Shown: positions 1 to 11,227, counted from the first letter of the stretch. The stretch: DNA of 64,000 nt from Cephalotrichum gorgonifer (GCA_900312665.1 ONZQ02000019.1:310001-374000); one strand, 5' to 3'. Notes: generated by a model from the sequence alone, not told the origin. Program-made: numbers and translations.

Positions 1-706
1 GTAGAGGTAGAGGTTACTACTATACCTCGATTGGCTGTTCTGGGACAAAGCAAGACTAGACTAGCTAGAATATAAAATATAGAATATGTGCTTATTTTTT
101 TTGGGTGTTGGTGCTTCGCCAGGACGGGTTTCGGATATGGCGCGGTCAAGATTGACTGCCCTCTTCCGCAGATCGATTAGACCAGGGGCGGGCTGATCGG
201 TCTTGGATCTTCCGGGTTTATTGATTTGTCGAGATTACGGATCGAACTCTCCTATTTCATTCGCATCAATGGTGACCGCCAGAGCTTGCATTCTCTGATC
301 TTCGAATGCTCTAATACTCGGCTCCAACTACCGAATCCTTTGCCGTTTTGTAGAAGTTGCTGTGCGATCCGCACACTTTTTACGATATTCGCCTTTCGGA
401 CCGAAATTTAGTATACAGCTTTGATTAAATCGTACTAGAGGCGGGCATCGTCGCCTCCTCTATATTGGCTACAATTTATTTAGGCCATACTATGTAATCG
501 ATCTCGAGATTTCGTTCCACGTCTTCCCTTGTTGGCACGTGAGGTAGGCAATCCTTGTATAAGTAATGCTCTTATCCTGTTGGAAAAGGTGGTATTCTTC
601 TTCTTCTTCTCGTGAATACACCATTGTATGAGCAGCCGTTTTACTCTATCAGATTCGCTTTGAAACTCCCGCAGTGTCTACCAGGAAGGCTAACTTACTC
701 CAACGT
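1..706. other. intergenic, left edge
   Basis: No supported gene. Short open frames here lack ATG starts or domain similarity. A small TTC microsatellite lies at about 595-610, roughly 100 bases before the superoxide dismutase start, and is probably part of its promoter or leader. Confidence 0.5.
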
Positions 707-1420
707 ATGCTCTCGCACGTTTTCACCGTTCTCGCCGCTGTATTGGGCGTCATCGCCCAAGGCACAGGAGAACTAGGCGACGCGATGGAGGTGATGAACA
801 ACCCTCCAGGTGTGACGTATGTTGCCATGTTTGAGGGAAGCGAGATGAGTCCAGTCATGGGCGAAGTTGTCGCAATGGCAGATGAGTCAGGCACGGGAAT
901 CAATTTTGAGCTCATGCTCATGGGTCTACCTGAAAACGGAGGGCCATACAGTACGGTTTCCATCATGTTGATCCCCTCATATGTCTACTAACGTATGTCT
1001 TGATGATAGGTTATCACCTCCACGCTGCGCCGGTTCCCGAGGATGGTAATTGTACTGGGACAATGGCACACCTGGATCCCTATATGCGTGGACAGAATCC
1101 TCCTTGCGACATGGAGATGCCGCAAACCTGCGAAGTCGGAGACCTCTCCGGAAAGCACGGCAAGGTCGATGGACCCGATGTTTCCAAGAGGTACCTACAT
1201 GACGCACCCCTTGCTACCAACTAACGTGATCTCGAATCTCCCGCTAACGGGGTTCGTGGATAGTTTCACAGACAAGTACGCAGCACTTGAGCCTAGCAAT
1301 GACGCGTTTTTCGGTGACCTGAGCATCGTTATCCACTACGCGAATTCGACTCGTCTAGCTTGCGCAAATTTCATGGTGGAAGAGATGCCGATGCAAGGAT
1401 CCGGTGGGCCAAGAAAGTAG
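707..1420 (+). CDS. Cu-only cell-surface/secreted superoxide dismutase
   Basis: Three exons: 707-950, 1010-1190, 1264-1420 (193 aa). The introns (59 and 73 nt) have GTACGG and GTACCT donors; the first has a CTACTAAC branch site. Splicing gives the motif PYSYHLHAAPVPEDGNC, then CTGTMAHLDP, QTCEVGDLSGKHGK, and after intron 2 FFGDLSIVIHYANSTRLACANF. This is the pattern of fungal SOD4/5/6-like Cu-only superoxide dismutases: His ligands in YHLH, AHLDP and VIHYAN, paired cysteines, and no zinc loop. Residues 1-18 (MLSHVFTVLAAVLGVIAQ) form a signal peptide. The frame is open 11 codons upstream, but that extension begins with GTG, so ATG 707 is chosen. The family normally disproportionates extracellular superoxide. 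No Ser/Thr-rich stalk or GPI signal follows the catalytic domain, so a soluble secreted form is inferred unless a further 3' exon exists. Confidence 0.85.
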
Positions 1421-2111
1421 TGGAGGGAGAAATCATACACCCCCTCGCTTACTCACGGGCGGGGTGTCGAGTTATCGGCTGCAACATAACCTCGTTTCTG
1501 GATGCCACTACTTTTGTTCGATTCTGCGGGTCCTCTCGCACTTATTCTTCTTTCGTGGTTCTACTGCGACGAAGTTATATGCTCTATTATTTCCATGTTA
1601 GTCTTACTCGGGAGATCTTCTTGACCAAATATCGTAAGGAAAGACTAGTTTCGCAGCTTCCCTCGTTGATAGTGTACCTATTACGCCGTACCTCGGGTTG
1701 AAGTTTAACTGTCTTGAGGCAAGCAAAACCAAACGAGTGGTTGCTACCTTGCATTTCAGGCTAATCTAGTCTTTGGTGGCCTGCCAGAACTAATCCCTTT
1801 CGATCCCAATAAGATATCCTTGAGACGTAGACCAGAACGACCTTCGCCTCTGGTGCGAGATTCCGACTCACAGATTCGATACACTCATGTAGCGATAGCT
1901 TTAGAGAGGGCATATCACCAACTATTAACCAACTTTCACTAACCTCCGGCTACCAAATACCGAAACAAAGACCAAGGGAGTTTAGAAGCGGTAAAGAAAG
2001 AACGTTCAACATGGTATCAAAACACTCGTCCAATCATTAGAGTCTCAAACGTCACCGTTTCTAGTAAATCCTGTTGAATCACGGCTCCAAACCTGTAAAC
2101 ATCGTTAGCCT
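1421..2111. other. intergenic
   Basis: Separates the plus-strand superoxide dismutase from the 3' end of the minus-strand bZIP gene. I see no gene, RNA or repeat here. Confidence 0.5.
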
Positions 2112-3276
2112 TCATTGGTTCGGCGCGGCGCATATGACTGCTTCCGCCATTCCCAAATATGCGACATACCCGTGACATTTAACCGCATCTCGCAATCTCT
2201 CTGCCAACTTTTGTAAGATATGCTTATCGAGACCACCAAAGCATGGCTGGCGTCGGACGTAGTCCCATGCTTGAATCGGGGTGGTTTCTCCTTCGGAGCA
2301 CACATCGGGCGCAAGTTCACGCAAGCGATCGAGAAGATTTACTGTGGGTGTGTCCGGGTTTGAAGGGAGGTCGGGTTTCCATGGTCCAGAGTGCGGAGGA
2401 GAAGTAAATTGTAATTGTGCTGAGGCGGTCAAGACATGACCAGACGGATGGTTGGGCTTGTTCGGATCTCCATGAAGGTGTCCGAGACAAGGCATCTCCA
2501 GACTTCCGAATGCGCATTAGTGAGCAGCCCTTCTCTCCATTGCTTCTGATGCGTTTGTTAGAGGAAAGAACACTTACGTTAAGACAAACTCCATTGCGAC
2601 GGTCGTCAGATTGCAATCCAAAACCCGCGTAAGATCATTGTGGCTAGTAGTGTTTGAGGCGTCCAACTGCTCTTCGAATGGTGAAAGGTGTTCGAAGTGG
2701 TGATGACGCATTTCAACGTCGGTTTGACATTGTGGAGAGGAGAAATCGCTTGATGAGCCCAGCTGAGTCGACGGAGAGCTCAAATGGCCCATCCCACCTA
2801 GATCCTGGCTCTCCGTTGTTAAAAATGTTACTGCTCCCCTATTCCTTTGAGGATGACCTGGTGACTCGGCAATCTCCCGGGCCTTTCCTGGCGCTCGGGT
2901 AGTCGTCCGGGCGCTGTCTTTGTGTTCATATCCATCCAGACACTGGGGAGGTACGGTTATTCCGTGTTGGAACAGGAGGTCCGTAAGCTCCTGGACAGTA
3001 TCCCGAAGATGCTGAACCTCGCGAGAAAGATTCACTTCGCGAAATGCGCCCCGAGCAATCTCAGATTCCAGAGACTTTGCATATTTGTCCTTGCGATCTC
3101 GATAGGTTCTTTGCGGATCATCATTAGTGGAGTTAAAACCTCTTGGAAGCTCTCACTCACTGTTGCGCTCGACGCAGCTGCCCCTTTCGCCTCTCCGCTG
3201 CGTCCTCTTTAGGAGCTGCGCCAAACCATGAGTTAGCCGTCGCTGTAGGGAGCTCGGGTACGGACGAAAGAGATTG
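2112..3276 (-). CDS. bZIP transcription factor (first exon not located)
   Basis: Exons on the minus strand: 3276-3161, 3108-2578, 2502-2112, joined by introns of 52 and 75 nt (GTGAGT and GTAAGT donors, CACTAAT branch sites). The first junction creates the basic region RRKGQLRRAQQTYRDRKDKY, followed by a heptad-like stretch with EVNLSREVQHL and VQELTDLL. This matches the fungal bZIP type with the core QLRRAQQTYRDRK; such proteins bind DNA as nuclear dimers. The C-terminal region is Ser/Pro-rich and then ordered (ERLRDAVKCHGYVAYLGMAEAV), with no family I can name. Upstream of 3276 the frame meets a stop inside TTACTAATAG, a perfect branch plus acceptor, so at least one 5' exon exists beyond 3277. 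A strong donor at 3621 is not in a compatible frame with an ATG. Partners and targets are unknown. It runs divergently from the secreted-protein gene at 3971. Confidence 0.8.
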
Positions 3277-3970
3277 CTATTAGTAACAGCACAGCCCCAC
3301 CTTTGGGATCGAAGATGCGAAAAATATTTCTGCTCATATTTGAGCTGGGGAGAGAACCCCAGGCGGTATATCAGAAAGAAGAAAATAGTCTTGCAGCTGA
3401 AGGCTATACTGTGCGCGAGGAATAACATGCGGCTAGGTATCGTGAGGGACATTGGCCCAATGCAGCCTTGCTATTCTAATAAGGTGTCGGTTGAATTCTC
3501 GGATAGGTTCAATTCGTAGGGCTGTGCGCGACATGAGACGCCTGGCGTCTTTGCGAAGGAGGTCATCACCAACCCTGCAGCGCTGAAACCATGGTCGCGT
3601 GGGCCTGCCCCTGATACATACCTGCCCCTGGCGTGTTGGAGGATTTTTGGGTTCCAATGTCTCATGTGGATGATAGGATCAATATTTCCTATTCCGGTAA
3701 TATCATCATCGCGCCAAGACCCACATCAAGCGGCCCATCACCATCGCAGCCAAGCGCGATACATGGGCTTTACAGAGGAACGGTGCAGAAAATCGTCCGT
3801 CTAAGAGTCATATCACCGATCCTTATACTTCTATTAATACCCGTCCTGTTTCCCTTCATTTGGATGTTCAGCATCTCTCATTCTGCCACCGTACAATTCA
3901 TTTGTCCCAAATTAAACGTGCTACACTCTCTTTTCTCTTGTCGCTTTGGCTGGCCAAGTTTTTTTTTGCC
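3277..3970. other. bZIP 5' region and divergent promoter
   Basis: Must hold the unplaced first exon of the bZIP gene and the promoter of the secreted-protein gene at 3971. A good minus-strand donor (CAG then GTATGT) sits at 3622/3621. I cannot define the exon with confidence. Confidence 0.4.
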
Positions 3971-4993
3971 ATGATCTTCACACTCATTTCAGCCATCCTT
4001 GCCTCAGCTAGCCTGATCGATGGTGCCACTCTAGACCGGTCTAGAGGTAACTTCGGGTCCAATCTCTTCAGACGACAGGACCGGCAGAGCTGCTTGAAGC
4101 AGGATTTGATCCAAGATGCCAGCACCCTCACTGGCCAAGAGCCCGGGACGGAGGGAATCAAGCCTGGTCAGGCAGAGTCTGCAACGTAAGTATTCCAAGA
4201 ATATTAGGTTCATGATGCCTTCCGTTTGGCTTACACCTGCTCTAGCGATGAGAACAACTTCATCAACTTCTGCGATGGCCAGGAGATCACCAACGGCAAG
4301 CAAATCACGACTGGCTCGTGCAACGGTATCCCCATGGGGAGGATTCCCGCAGTCAGCAACATGATTTCGGCGATGATTGCCAACCCTCTATCGGGAAGCC
4401 AAATCCCCTCCGACCAGACGTTCAGAATTTCAGTTCAGATCGCGAATCTCAAAGCCGGCAACTTTGTGAACCCTACCACCAACTACTACACCGCGCCTCA
4501 GGACCTTGACGACGCCGGGAACATCATCGGCCACTGCCACGTCACCGTTCAGGACATCGGCTCGCTAGACTCGACCACGCCGCCTGACCCGAGCACCTTC
4601 GCCTTTTTCAAGGGCATTGATGATGCCGGGAACGGGCAGGGTCTCTTGGAAGCGGTGGTCGAGGGCGGACTTCCGCCGGGCACGTATCGCGTCTGCACTA
4701 TGATTGCGGCACAGAACCATCAACCCGTCGCCATGCCTGTAGCTCAACGCGGAGCTCAAGACGACTGTAATAAGTTCGAGGTTGTGGCTGCGGCGGGATC
4801 CAGGCCTTCCACCTCAGACAACAAAAATAAAGACATGACTCAGAATCAAGGCGAAGAAGGGTTTGTGGAGGCTGGCGATGGTGTAAATGACAACGAGGGG
4901 CAAGGGGGCCAAGACCAAGGTGGACAAGGAGGCCAAGAACAAGGTGGACGAGGGGGCCAAGGTCAACAGAGCCAAGGTGGACAAGCTCAGTGA
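3971..4993 (+). CDS. conserved fungal secreted protein with Gly/Gln-rich tail
   Basis: Two exons, 3971-4185 and 4246-4993 (320 aa), joined across a 60-nt intron (GTAAGT donor, acceptor CTCTAG). The protein starts with a signal peptide (MIFTLISAILASASLIDGA). The core, about residues 40-260, contains ENNFINFCDG, GSCNGIPMGRIPA, YYTAPQDLDDAGNIIGHCHV, FAFFKGIDDAGNGQG, GTYRVCTMIAAQNHQPV and AQRGAQDDCNKF. I recognise this as a widespread ascomycete/basidiomycete extracellular family with no established biochemical role; database entries often mislabel it ribosomal protein S17. The last 60 or so residues are low complexity, built of GGQ-type repeats (GQGGQDQGGQGGQEQGG), an addition to the usual family length. 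An extracellular location is inferred from the signal peptide and cysteines. It is divergent from the bZIP gene. Confidence 0.85.
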
Positions 4994-6463
4994 GATGAGG
5001 GAGAGAGCGACGAAGGAGAGCATGATTGGGATGATCGAGGTAGAATTGGAACGGCTGGCTGTGGTGTAGTGGTAGTAACCGCCCTAATTAGCGGTGCTAC
5101 AAGGACGGCCCTGCGGTGTCACACTGGTTATCGAAGTCTCTCTCATTGTCATGAAGTGCTTGGAGATATTTTGTGTGCACGGGGCGTCCTCCTGCTGTGT
5201 TACTATTGGGAGTAGGGACTTGGATGCCAGTACCTGCAGTAAATATCCTCCTATATGTATATAGATTTCATATTGTATCCCAGATACTCTTGCGAAGAAG
5301 ACCAAATGGAACGCAATCATAGGACTCAGCGACTTTGACTTGCCCTTATTCTTCGGTTTATTGCGCGACGGAGAGATAGAGGCGTGGGCGGCAGGTTTCA
5401 ATGAGGAGACGAGATAATTGCTCTGCTACCTCTGGGCAGAATAGAGACGGGTTGTCTAGGGCTACCAAGAGCCTTTCTGGCGCTTTAGCTGGCCGGTTTG
5501 GGCCGGTCACAGTTGCCGCAGTATCTATAGCGGGAGACAGGAGTAAAATTGTACGAGAACAAGAGGTTAGCAGGCATCTCTGTTTTGGCATATATATTAT
5601 ATGCCCCATCCGATTCTCCACGCCAGTAGAGAAGGATGGAATGTGCTGTAATGCCTATCATTAATTTATTGAATTTCCCACCATATGCCATGTAGTATCT
5701 TACTTGGAGATTGGAGATCATGCACCATCAAGATACCGATTTACTTGCATACCGTACGCTACGTAATCCGCCTTTCTGCTGTTGAATTGCCATTAATTTG
5801 ACCATAGCGGTTTAAATTTAGTCAAAAGAAGTCTACTAATCCAGGAGGTTCCAGCGTGAGCAGGATCTTGAAGCCCTCCGCGGGGAGAAGACATGTCCAG
5901 CCCGAGTCCATCGAGGTGCAGGGAGGTGAACTGCGTATAGTAGGCCATACTGTACTTCTTGGTGCCGTTAGGGCGACAGGGCAGGTCATCGGCCGACCAA
6001 TCCGGCATAATAGCATAGGATTGATGCCATCACAAGGACCGCTGTAATCTATTCTTACCTACCGTACTCTACTGTGCCCGCCACACACATAGGAGTGGAG
6101 CGGTTCCGGAAGATTTTCTGAGAGTGGAGTAAATCTTATTGAAGCGCTTAGGCACAGCTTAATATACAAAGGTTTGATGCGGGGGCGGACACACTAATCT
6201 CCGTAAAAGGTCTATCGGCACCTTGCTCTAATTGACGCGGTTAACCTCGATAATACCCTGATGATACCTCGGCCTGGTAGGAAAACGATTAGAATTTATA
6301 GAGCGCTTATTATAGATAAACTAAGTCTAAGGATTCGCATTTCTAAGTTGTCGACCTCGTTGGCCCAATTCTTGGTTTATAGGGACATAACTAGACGATC
6401 GTCATTGTCCGCAGCCGAAGTAAATTGTCAACACCCCTTCACTTAAACCGAATTTTTGTGAAT
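4994..6463. other. intergenic
   Basis: About 1.5 kb without a supportable gene. Short frames on both strands carry many stops and no recognisable domain. The end holds the promoter of the GH43 gene. Confidence 0.5.
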
Positions 6464-7816
6464 ATGCGTGTCTCCAGGATACCCACGACGACGGCCCTGT
6501 GTCTCAGCACGCTGCTATGCGTCGCCTGGGCCGACAACCCTATCGTACAGACCATCTACACGACCGACCCAGCCCCATTCCTCTACGATGGCCGCGTCTT
6601 TCTCTTCACCGGCCACGACGAGGACGGTTCGACAGGTTTCGACATGCGAGACTGGCGCCTTTTCTCCACCAACGACATGGTCAACTGGCAACACCATGGC
6701 ACGCCCATGAGCCTCGCTACCTTCTCCTGGGCCGACGCCAATGCTTGGGCTGGCCATGTCGTCGAGCGCAACGGGAAGTTTTACTTTTACGTCCCCATCC
6801 GCCGGCGTGGCGGCAGCATGGCTATAGGCGTTGGTGTCAGCGACAGCATTTATGGGCCCTACAAGGATGCGATTGGTCGTCCCCTAGTTGAGAATGCTGA
6901 GATTGATCCGGCTGTCCTCATGGATGACGACGGCCAGGCGTACCTGTACTGGGGTAACCCAAACTTGTGGTACGTCAAGCTGAACGAGGACATGATCTCG
7001 TACAGCGGCGGCCTCAACAAGGTGGACCTCAGGGTAGAAGGTTTCGGTCCCCGCCAGGGGAGCGAGACTACCCGTCCTACGGCATACGAGGAAGGGCCGT
7101 GGCCGTTCAAGCGCAACGGCAAGTACTACATGCTCTACGCGGCCAACTGCTGCTCTGAGGACCTGCGCTACGCGACCGGCCCTAGTGCCACGGGCCCCTG
7201 GACGTACGGAGGCATACTCATGGCGACCGAAGGCCGCAGCTTCACCAACCACCCGGGCTACATCGAGTACAAGGGTCAGCCGTACCTCTTCTACCACAAC
7301 GGTGCGCTCGACGGAGGCAGTGGCTACACGCGTTCAGTGGCCGTCGAGAGCTTCAATTTCAACCCAGACGGCTCTATCCCTCAGCTCCGCATGACTACCC
7401 AAGGCCCGGCGCAGGTCGGTACCCTAGACCCCTATATCCGCCAAGAGGCCGAGACGATCGCCTGGTCCAAAGGCGTCGAGACCGAAGTGTGTTCCGAGGG
7501 CGGCATAAACGTGGCCAACATCAACAACGGCGACTACGTCAAGGTCAAGGGGGTCAATTTCGGGAGTAAGGGCGCAAGCAAATTTACCGCCCGCGTGGCC
7601 TCGGCGACGAGCGGTGGGAAGATCGAACTGCGCCTGGGAAGCGAGACGGGTTCTCTCATCGGGACCTGCACCGTTTCGGGCACTGGTGGCTGGCAGACTT
7701 GGACCAGCGTGAGCTGCCCCGTCTCGGGAGCCACTGGTACACATGACTTGTTCTTCCGCTATACAGGGAGTGGGAGCGACTTCTTGTTCAACGTGAATTG
7801 GTGGCAGTTTGAGTGA
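6464..7816 (+). CDS. glycoside hydrolase family 43 with C-terminal CBM6
   Basis: Single exon, 450 aa. The start is ATG 6464; the open frame begins earlier only with a non-ATG codon. Signal peptide about residues 1-23 (ends VAWADNP). The five-bladed beta-propeller GH43 module spans about residues 24-320: the catalytic-base Asp in TTDPAPF (D35), the pKa-modulating Asp in AEIDPAVLMDDDG (D148), and the acid Glu in YEEGPW (E210). The segments ANAWAGHVVERNGKFYFY and NCCSEDLRYATGPSATGPW are typical of fungal arabinofuranosidase/xylosidase-type GH43 enzymes. Residues about 330-450 form a CBM6-like beta-sandwich (EAETIAWSKGVETE to FLFNVNWWQFE). Likely role: release of arabinose or xylose from arabinoxylan or arabinan outside the cell. 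The exact substrate cannot be read from sequence. Convergent with the HET gene 119 bases downstream. Confidence 0.92.
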   Translation: MRVSRIPTTTALCLSTLLCVAWADNPIVQTIYTTDPAPFLYDGRVFLFTGHDEDGSTGFDMRDWRLFSTNDMVNWQHHGTPMSLATFSWADANAWAGHVVERNGKFYFYVPIRRRGGSMAIGVGVSDSIYGPYKDAIGRPLVENAEIDPAVLMDDDGQAYLYWGNPNLWYVKLNEDMISYSGGLNKVDLRVEGFGPRQGSETTRPTAYEEGPWPFKRNGKYYMLYAANCCSEDLRYATGPSATGPWTYGGILMATEGRSFTNHPGYIEYKGQPYLFYHNGALDGGSGYTRSVAVESFNFNPDGSIPQLRMTTQGPAQVGTLDPYIRQEAETIAWSKGVETEVCSEGGINVANINNGDYVKVKGVNFGSKGASKFTARVASATSGGKIELRLGSETGSLIGTCTVSGTGGWQTWTSVSCPVSGATGTHDLFFRYTGSGSDFLFNVNWWQFE

Positions 7817-7935
7817 TTAAGTGGGAGGCTGATATCAGGCAGTTTTAAGCAGAAAACACCCGGGGTAGTAGTTGTACTAGGATAGTATATCTTCCGGAGA
7901 AATACATGTTTACGATTGTGTTACTGATCTCAAAA

Positions 7936-9765
7936 CTACTCGAGGATGATATCTTCCTCCTCACCATCCTTCCCCAGCAGCACCTCCCCGTCCATGACGC
8001 CAGAGATGTAACACTCCCCGACAACAGTATACGTACCCTCGTCCGTCGGCCTCACGACCGTGGGCACCTCCGCGCCCAGGAAGACAGCGATGCTATCCCC
8101 TTCCCTCGACATCCTCGCCACCTGTCCGAACCTCCCGGCCTCCGTGACGCAGAACCGCTTCTGACCGGCCATCGAGGTCGACTGGCGGAATTGGCCAAGG
8201 TATTTCCGGCTGAACTGCGACACGGGGGTCCTGGCCGCATCCTTGGCGGCGGCCAGGTCGATGAACTGCCGTAGGAGTGTCAGGAGGCCGTCGACCACGT
8301 CGTCCGTCAGACGGTCGCGCATGCCTGTCTGGTCGCACATCAGGGCGCGACAGAACACCCGGCGCCGCTCGGGAGGTGTGTCTTCGTCGCGGAGGTCGAT
8401 CCCCGCCAGCGACTGGGAGCGGAGCACCCAGCTAGCGACGGCCCCGTTTGCCCAGTTTACGATGTCCGAGCGGCCCTCTCTGGACACAGGAATCTCCATC
8501 TCGCTATCAAGCAGCGTCTGGTCCGCCATGGTTTTGATCGTGTCGACGATGATGCCTCGACATCGGAGGGCCGTCCCTCCTTCGAGAACCTCGACGACAG
8601 GTGCGCCTGTCCCCCCGCTGAAGAACTGCCTCGGTCGCACGCTATAACTGGTCAGGGGCTCCGAGTTCTGCCCCGTCAGATCTGGTACCCAGGACGGCAC
8701 CGTCTCTCCCTCATCTAGCCACGGCTCCCCCGGCGCAATCGAAAAGATGTTCAGGCTGCCCCCCTCCAGGATCGCCGCGACGGCAAACCGCCTGAACACC
8801 TCGCCGACGCTCAGCGTGTAGTCCGGTACTAGCGCGCTCTTGTGCGGGTCTTTCGCCATGCTCAGCAGGGAAAAGATGTAGTCCTGCGGGACCGAACACT
8901 TGAAGAATTGGCTCGCCAGCACGAGATCTAACATGCCTCCCTGCCCGCGATAGAGCCCAATCAGCAGCAGCATGTTCGCGTTGTGGTTCGCGTACCTGCA
9001 CGTCTTGTCGACGATGTCGCGCCCCGGGAGCACCTCGCTAAAGATTTCGTACTGGCTGACACGGTAGGCGATAGTCGCGAGCTCGGCCCAGGGCACGGAT
9101 AGGTCCCTGCCGCAGATGGTGACGGCTCGCTTCGCGAAGGCCACCTCTTGGATTATCCACTTCCGGTAGAACCACGGCCTCCTCAGCAGGTTCAAGTAGG
9201 GGTCCCAGTTCAAGGTGCGCCAAGTCTCCTTTCCCTCCGCCTCCAGGCGCTGCGCTTCCTCTATCATGGTTGTTGTGGTGACGCTCAGCATGGAGTTGTC
9301 GTAGGTCTCGGCCGGCAGGAGCTGGACGGCCTTCGACATGAACGTCTCTAGGCCCTTGAGGTCGGAGCTGTCGTCGCCTAGGTACACGACGACTTGGGTT
9401 GCTTGAGTGTATATGCCTGTCATTATCTGGATCTGTCTGCTCTTTTCATGAATGTCTGCCTGGTTGATACAAACGGCGTCGATCCATAATGTCCGGGCTG
9501 AGTCTCTTTTTCGTAAGGAGCGAAGAGCGCCGTATAAGTTTTTAGGGATACCGAGCTCTTTGCCGTTGCAAGAAATCACATGGGTGATGGATGGATCCCC
9601 CCAGCAGTAGGATAGGGCTTCGTACTCCGGGTGCTCATCTAGCTGGGCTGGTGCTAGCGAACAGCGGATGAGATCCGTCTCGAGTCCGGGTTCGATCGAG
9701 AGCAGTCGTATCTGGCCGGGCTTGGAGATTGGCGTGTATGTGTAGCGAGGGGCGGGGGAAGTCAT
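7936..9765 (-). CDS. HET-domain (heterokaryon incompatibility) protein
   Basis: Single exon, 609 aa. ATG at 9765; two codons upstream the frame is open only with GTG. The HET domain occupies about residues 45-190, with the hallmark blocks YEALSYCWGDP, LYGALRSLR, LWIDAVCINQAD and ATQVVVYLGD. The rest resembles the long HET-6-like subtype, ending in a beta-rich tail (YISGVMDGEVLLGKDG) seen in many family members. HET proteins trigger growth arrest or cell death when incompatible fungal cells fuse; the domain is TIR-like. No NACHT, WD40 or other partner domain is fused here. Nothing in the flanks shows which recognition partner it has. The frame is intact and appears functional. Confidence 0.92.
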   Translation of the reverse strand: MTSPAPRYTYTPISKPGQIRLLSIEPGLETDLIRCSLAPAQLDEHPEYEALSYCWGDPSITHVISCNGKELGIPKNLYGALRSLRKRDSARTLWIDAVCINQADIHEKSRQIQIMTGIYTQATQVVVYLGDDSSDLKGLETFMSKAVQLLPAETYDNSMLSVTTTTMIEEAQRLEAEGKETWRTLNWDPYLNLLRRPWFYRKWIIQEVAFAKRAVTICGRDLSVPWAELATIAYRVSQYEIFSEVLPGRDIVDKTCRYANHNANMLLLIGLYRGQGGMLDLVLASQFFKCSVPQDYIFSLLSMAKDPHKSALVPDYTLSVGEVFRRFAVAAILEGGSLNIFSIAPGEPWLDEGETVPSWVPDLTGQNSEPLTSYSVRPRQFFSGGTGAPVVEVLEGGTALRCRGIIVDTIKTMADQTLLDSEMEIPVSREGRSDIVNWANGAVASWVLRSQSLAGIDLRDEDTPPERRRVFCRALMCDQTGMRDRLTDDVVDGLLTLLRQFIDLAAAKDAARTPVSQFSRKYLGQFRQSTSMAGQKRFCVTEAGRFGQVARMSREGDSIAVFLGAEVPTVVRPTDEGTYTVVGECYISGVMDGEVLLGKDGEEEDIILE

Positions 9766-10791
9766 TTTCACTACGAAAGAAGCCGCTCGGTGACCGGTGG
9801 GGTAGGCCAGTTACTACTGGTTTGAGATGTTTTCGCCCGGGAAGTGATAATGGCACCGCTACGAGCAGATAATCTGATCAGCCCTACGAGGGAAGAGAGT
9901 GAGCAGACCTTCAACGCGTGTTGTTAAAAGGATGGCGTCCTTTGCTAACAAGGATCGTTACGACAGACAACTCATGAGATAAAGCGCTGGGGCTGACAGC
10001 CTGGCCGATGCTTCATATATCGATCGCTAATAGAGATCCAGCACTGTGACATTCCCCTGTCCTGCTATTGGATGCAGCCACATTCCAACCAGATTAGGAA
10101 AGGCTAGATCGATAATACACCTGTCACCCGATTCGAAATATTGATTCGGAATATTGAGTGCACAGCTCAACTTAGGGAGCCCTATATACCTCATCTGCGG
10201 GGACAAATCCTAGCTCATATGAGGGTATAATGTACCTGGTAACCGCTATTATAGACCCACTTTCCCGGCAACTATCAGATAAGGAGCTAAGCTGAGGTGT
10301 CAACCAATGGACCTTCTTGACCAGAACAAACGTACACAGAGCATGGTACAATACTAGAGTAGAGATTGAATATTACGTGCGACGTGACATCCGATTTGCC
10401 GTATATAGTGGTCCTGTCTTGTTACCCCCGCGGAAGCTCTGGTACCTCTTCCTGTGTTCATCTGACCCTCCCTCTGTTCTTCCACGCCATACCATATCAG
10501 TTTGTTGTCCATCACTTCTAACTACCTAAACCCATCACACTCCCCTGCTCCTATCCGACCATATATCTCCTCCTTTCCCTTATCAAACCCACACCGAGGT
10601 CCGAACCCTCCTTCTCCGTCGAGACCCGCCAGTTTTTGAACAGAAGAACGCAAGCAAAGCAACAAGACATGTAGACCTAAAAAAAAATCATTCCAGCCGT
10701 CGACCCCCTATCAACTTCCTTTGTGTGGCCCCCTGTCCGTGGACGGGAACGTCCAAGAAAACAGAAAATGCAACAACATCAATAGACGCAA
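9766..10791. other. intergenic
   Basis: Between two minus-strand genes. It holds the HET promoter and probably the 3' UTR of the small secreted protein gene. No other gene or repeat is supported. Confidence 0.5.
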
Positions 10792-11076
10792 CTAGCAGTC
10801 CAGATTCAGTTCGCAGCTGACGCCCACGGTATACTTCTTCGCGTCAGCGCAGCAGCCCTTGATGCAGTCGTTCATTCCGTGGTCGGACCTCCAGCACTTC
10901 ATGTCGTTGCTGGTGTGGTAGTACTTGTAGCCGCACTTATCGCCGCAGTTGTATGTCGGGTACTGGCCCTTCCCGCTCTCATCGCCCAAATCATCATGGC
11001 AATAATAACACCACGTATCGGCGGCGGCAGCGCCGAGGACTAGGAAGGATGCGGCGAAGAAGTTTTCAAAGCGCAT
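10792..11076 (-). CDS. small cysteine-rich secreted protein (effector-like)
   Basis: Single exon, 94 aa, ATG confirmed at 11076. A signal peptide of about 19 residues (MRFENFFAASFLVLGAAAA) precedes a mature chain of about 75 residues with ten cysteines: WCYYC, NCGDKC, KC, DC, GCC, SC and a C-terminal DC. The even number suits five disulfides. Tyr and Trp are frequent. I do not recognise the family. Size, secretion and cysteine density resemble fungal effector or antimicrobial candidates, but no function is demonstrated. A TATA-like box lies 152 bases upstream of the start. The gene stands alone between long non-coding stretches, as many effector candidates do. Confidence 0.75.
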   Translation of the reverse strand: MRFENFFAASFLVLGAAAADTWCYYCHDDLGDESGKGQYPTYNCGDKCGYKYYHTSNDMKCWRSDHGMNDCIKGCCADAKKYTVGVSCELNLDC

Positions 11077-11227
11077 TTTGGCTGGGTTAGGGAGGTGAGA
11101 AAGGGGGCGTCGAGGGTTCTCTGCCTAGTTTGGGAGGGTGTTCTCGTCTCTGGTGTCTCTGGAGATGGGGTGAAGAGAGCTGTTTGACAATTTCTCGTCG
11201 AGGAACAACGCAGGCAGCTGGCCTCTC

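Noticed and set aside
674..706. Eleven-codon upstream extension of the superoxide dismutase frame
   Set aside because: It begins with GTG, not ATG, and would precede the signal peptide.
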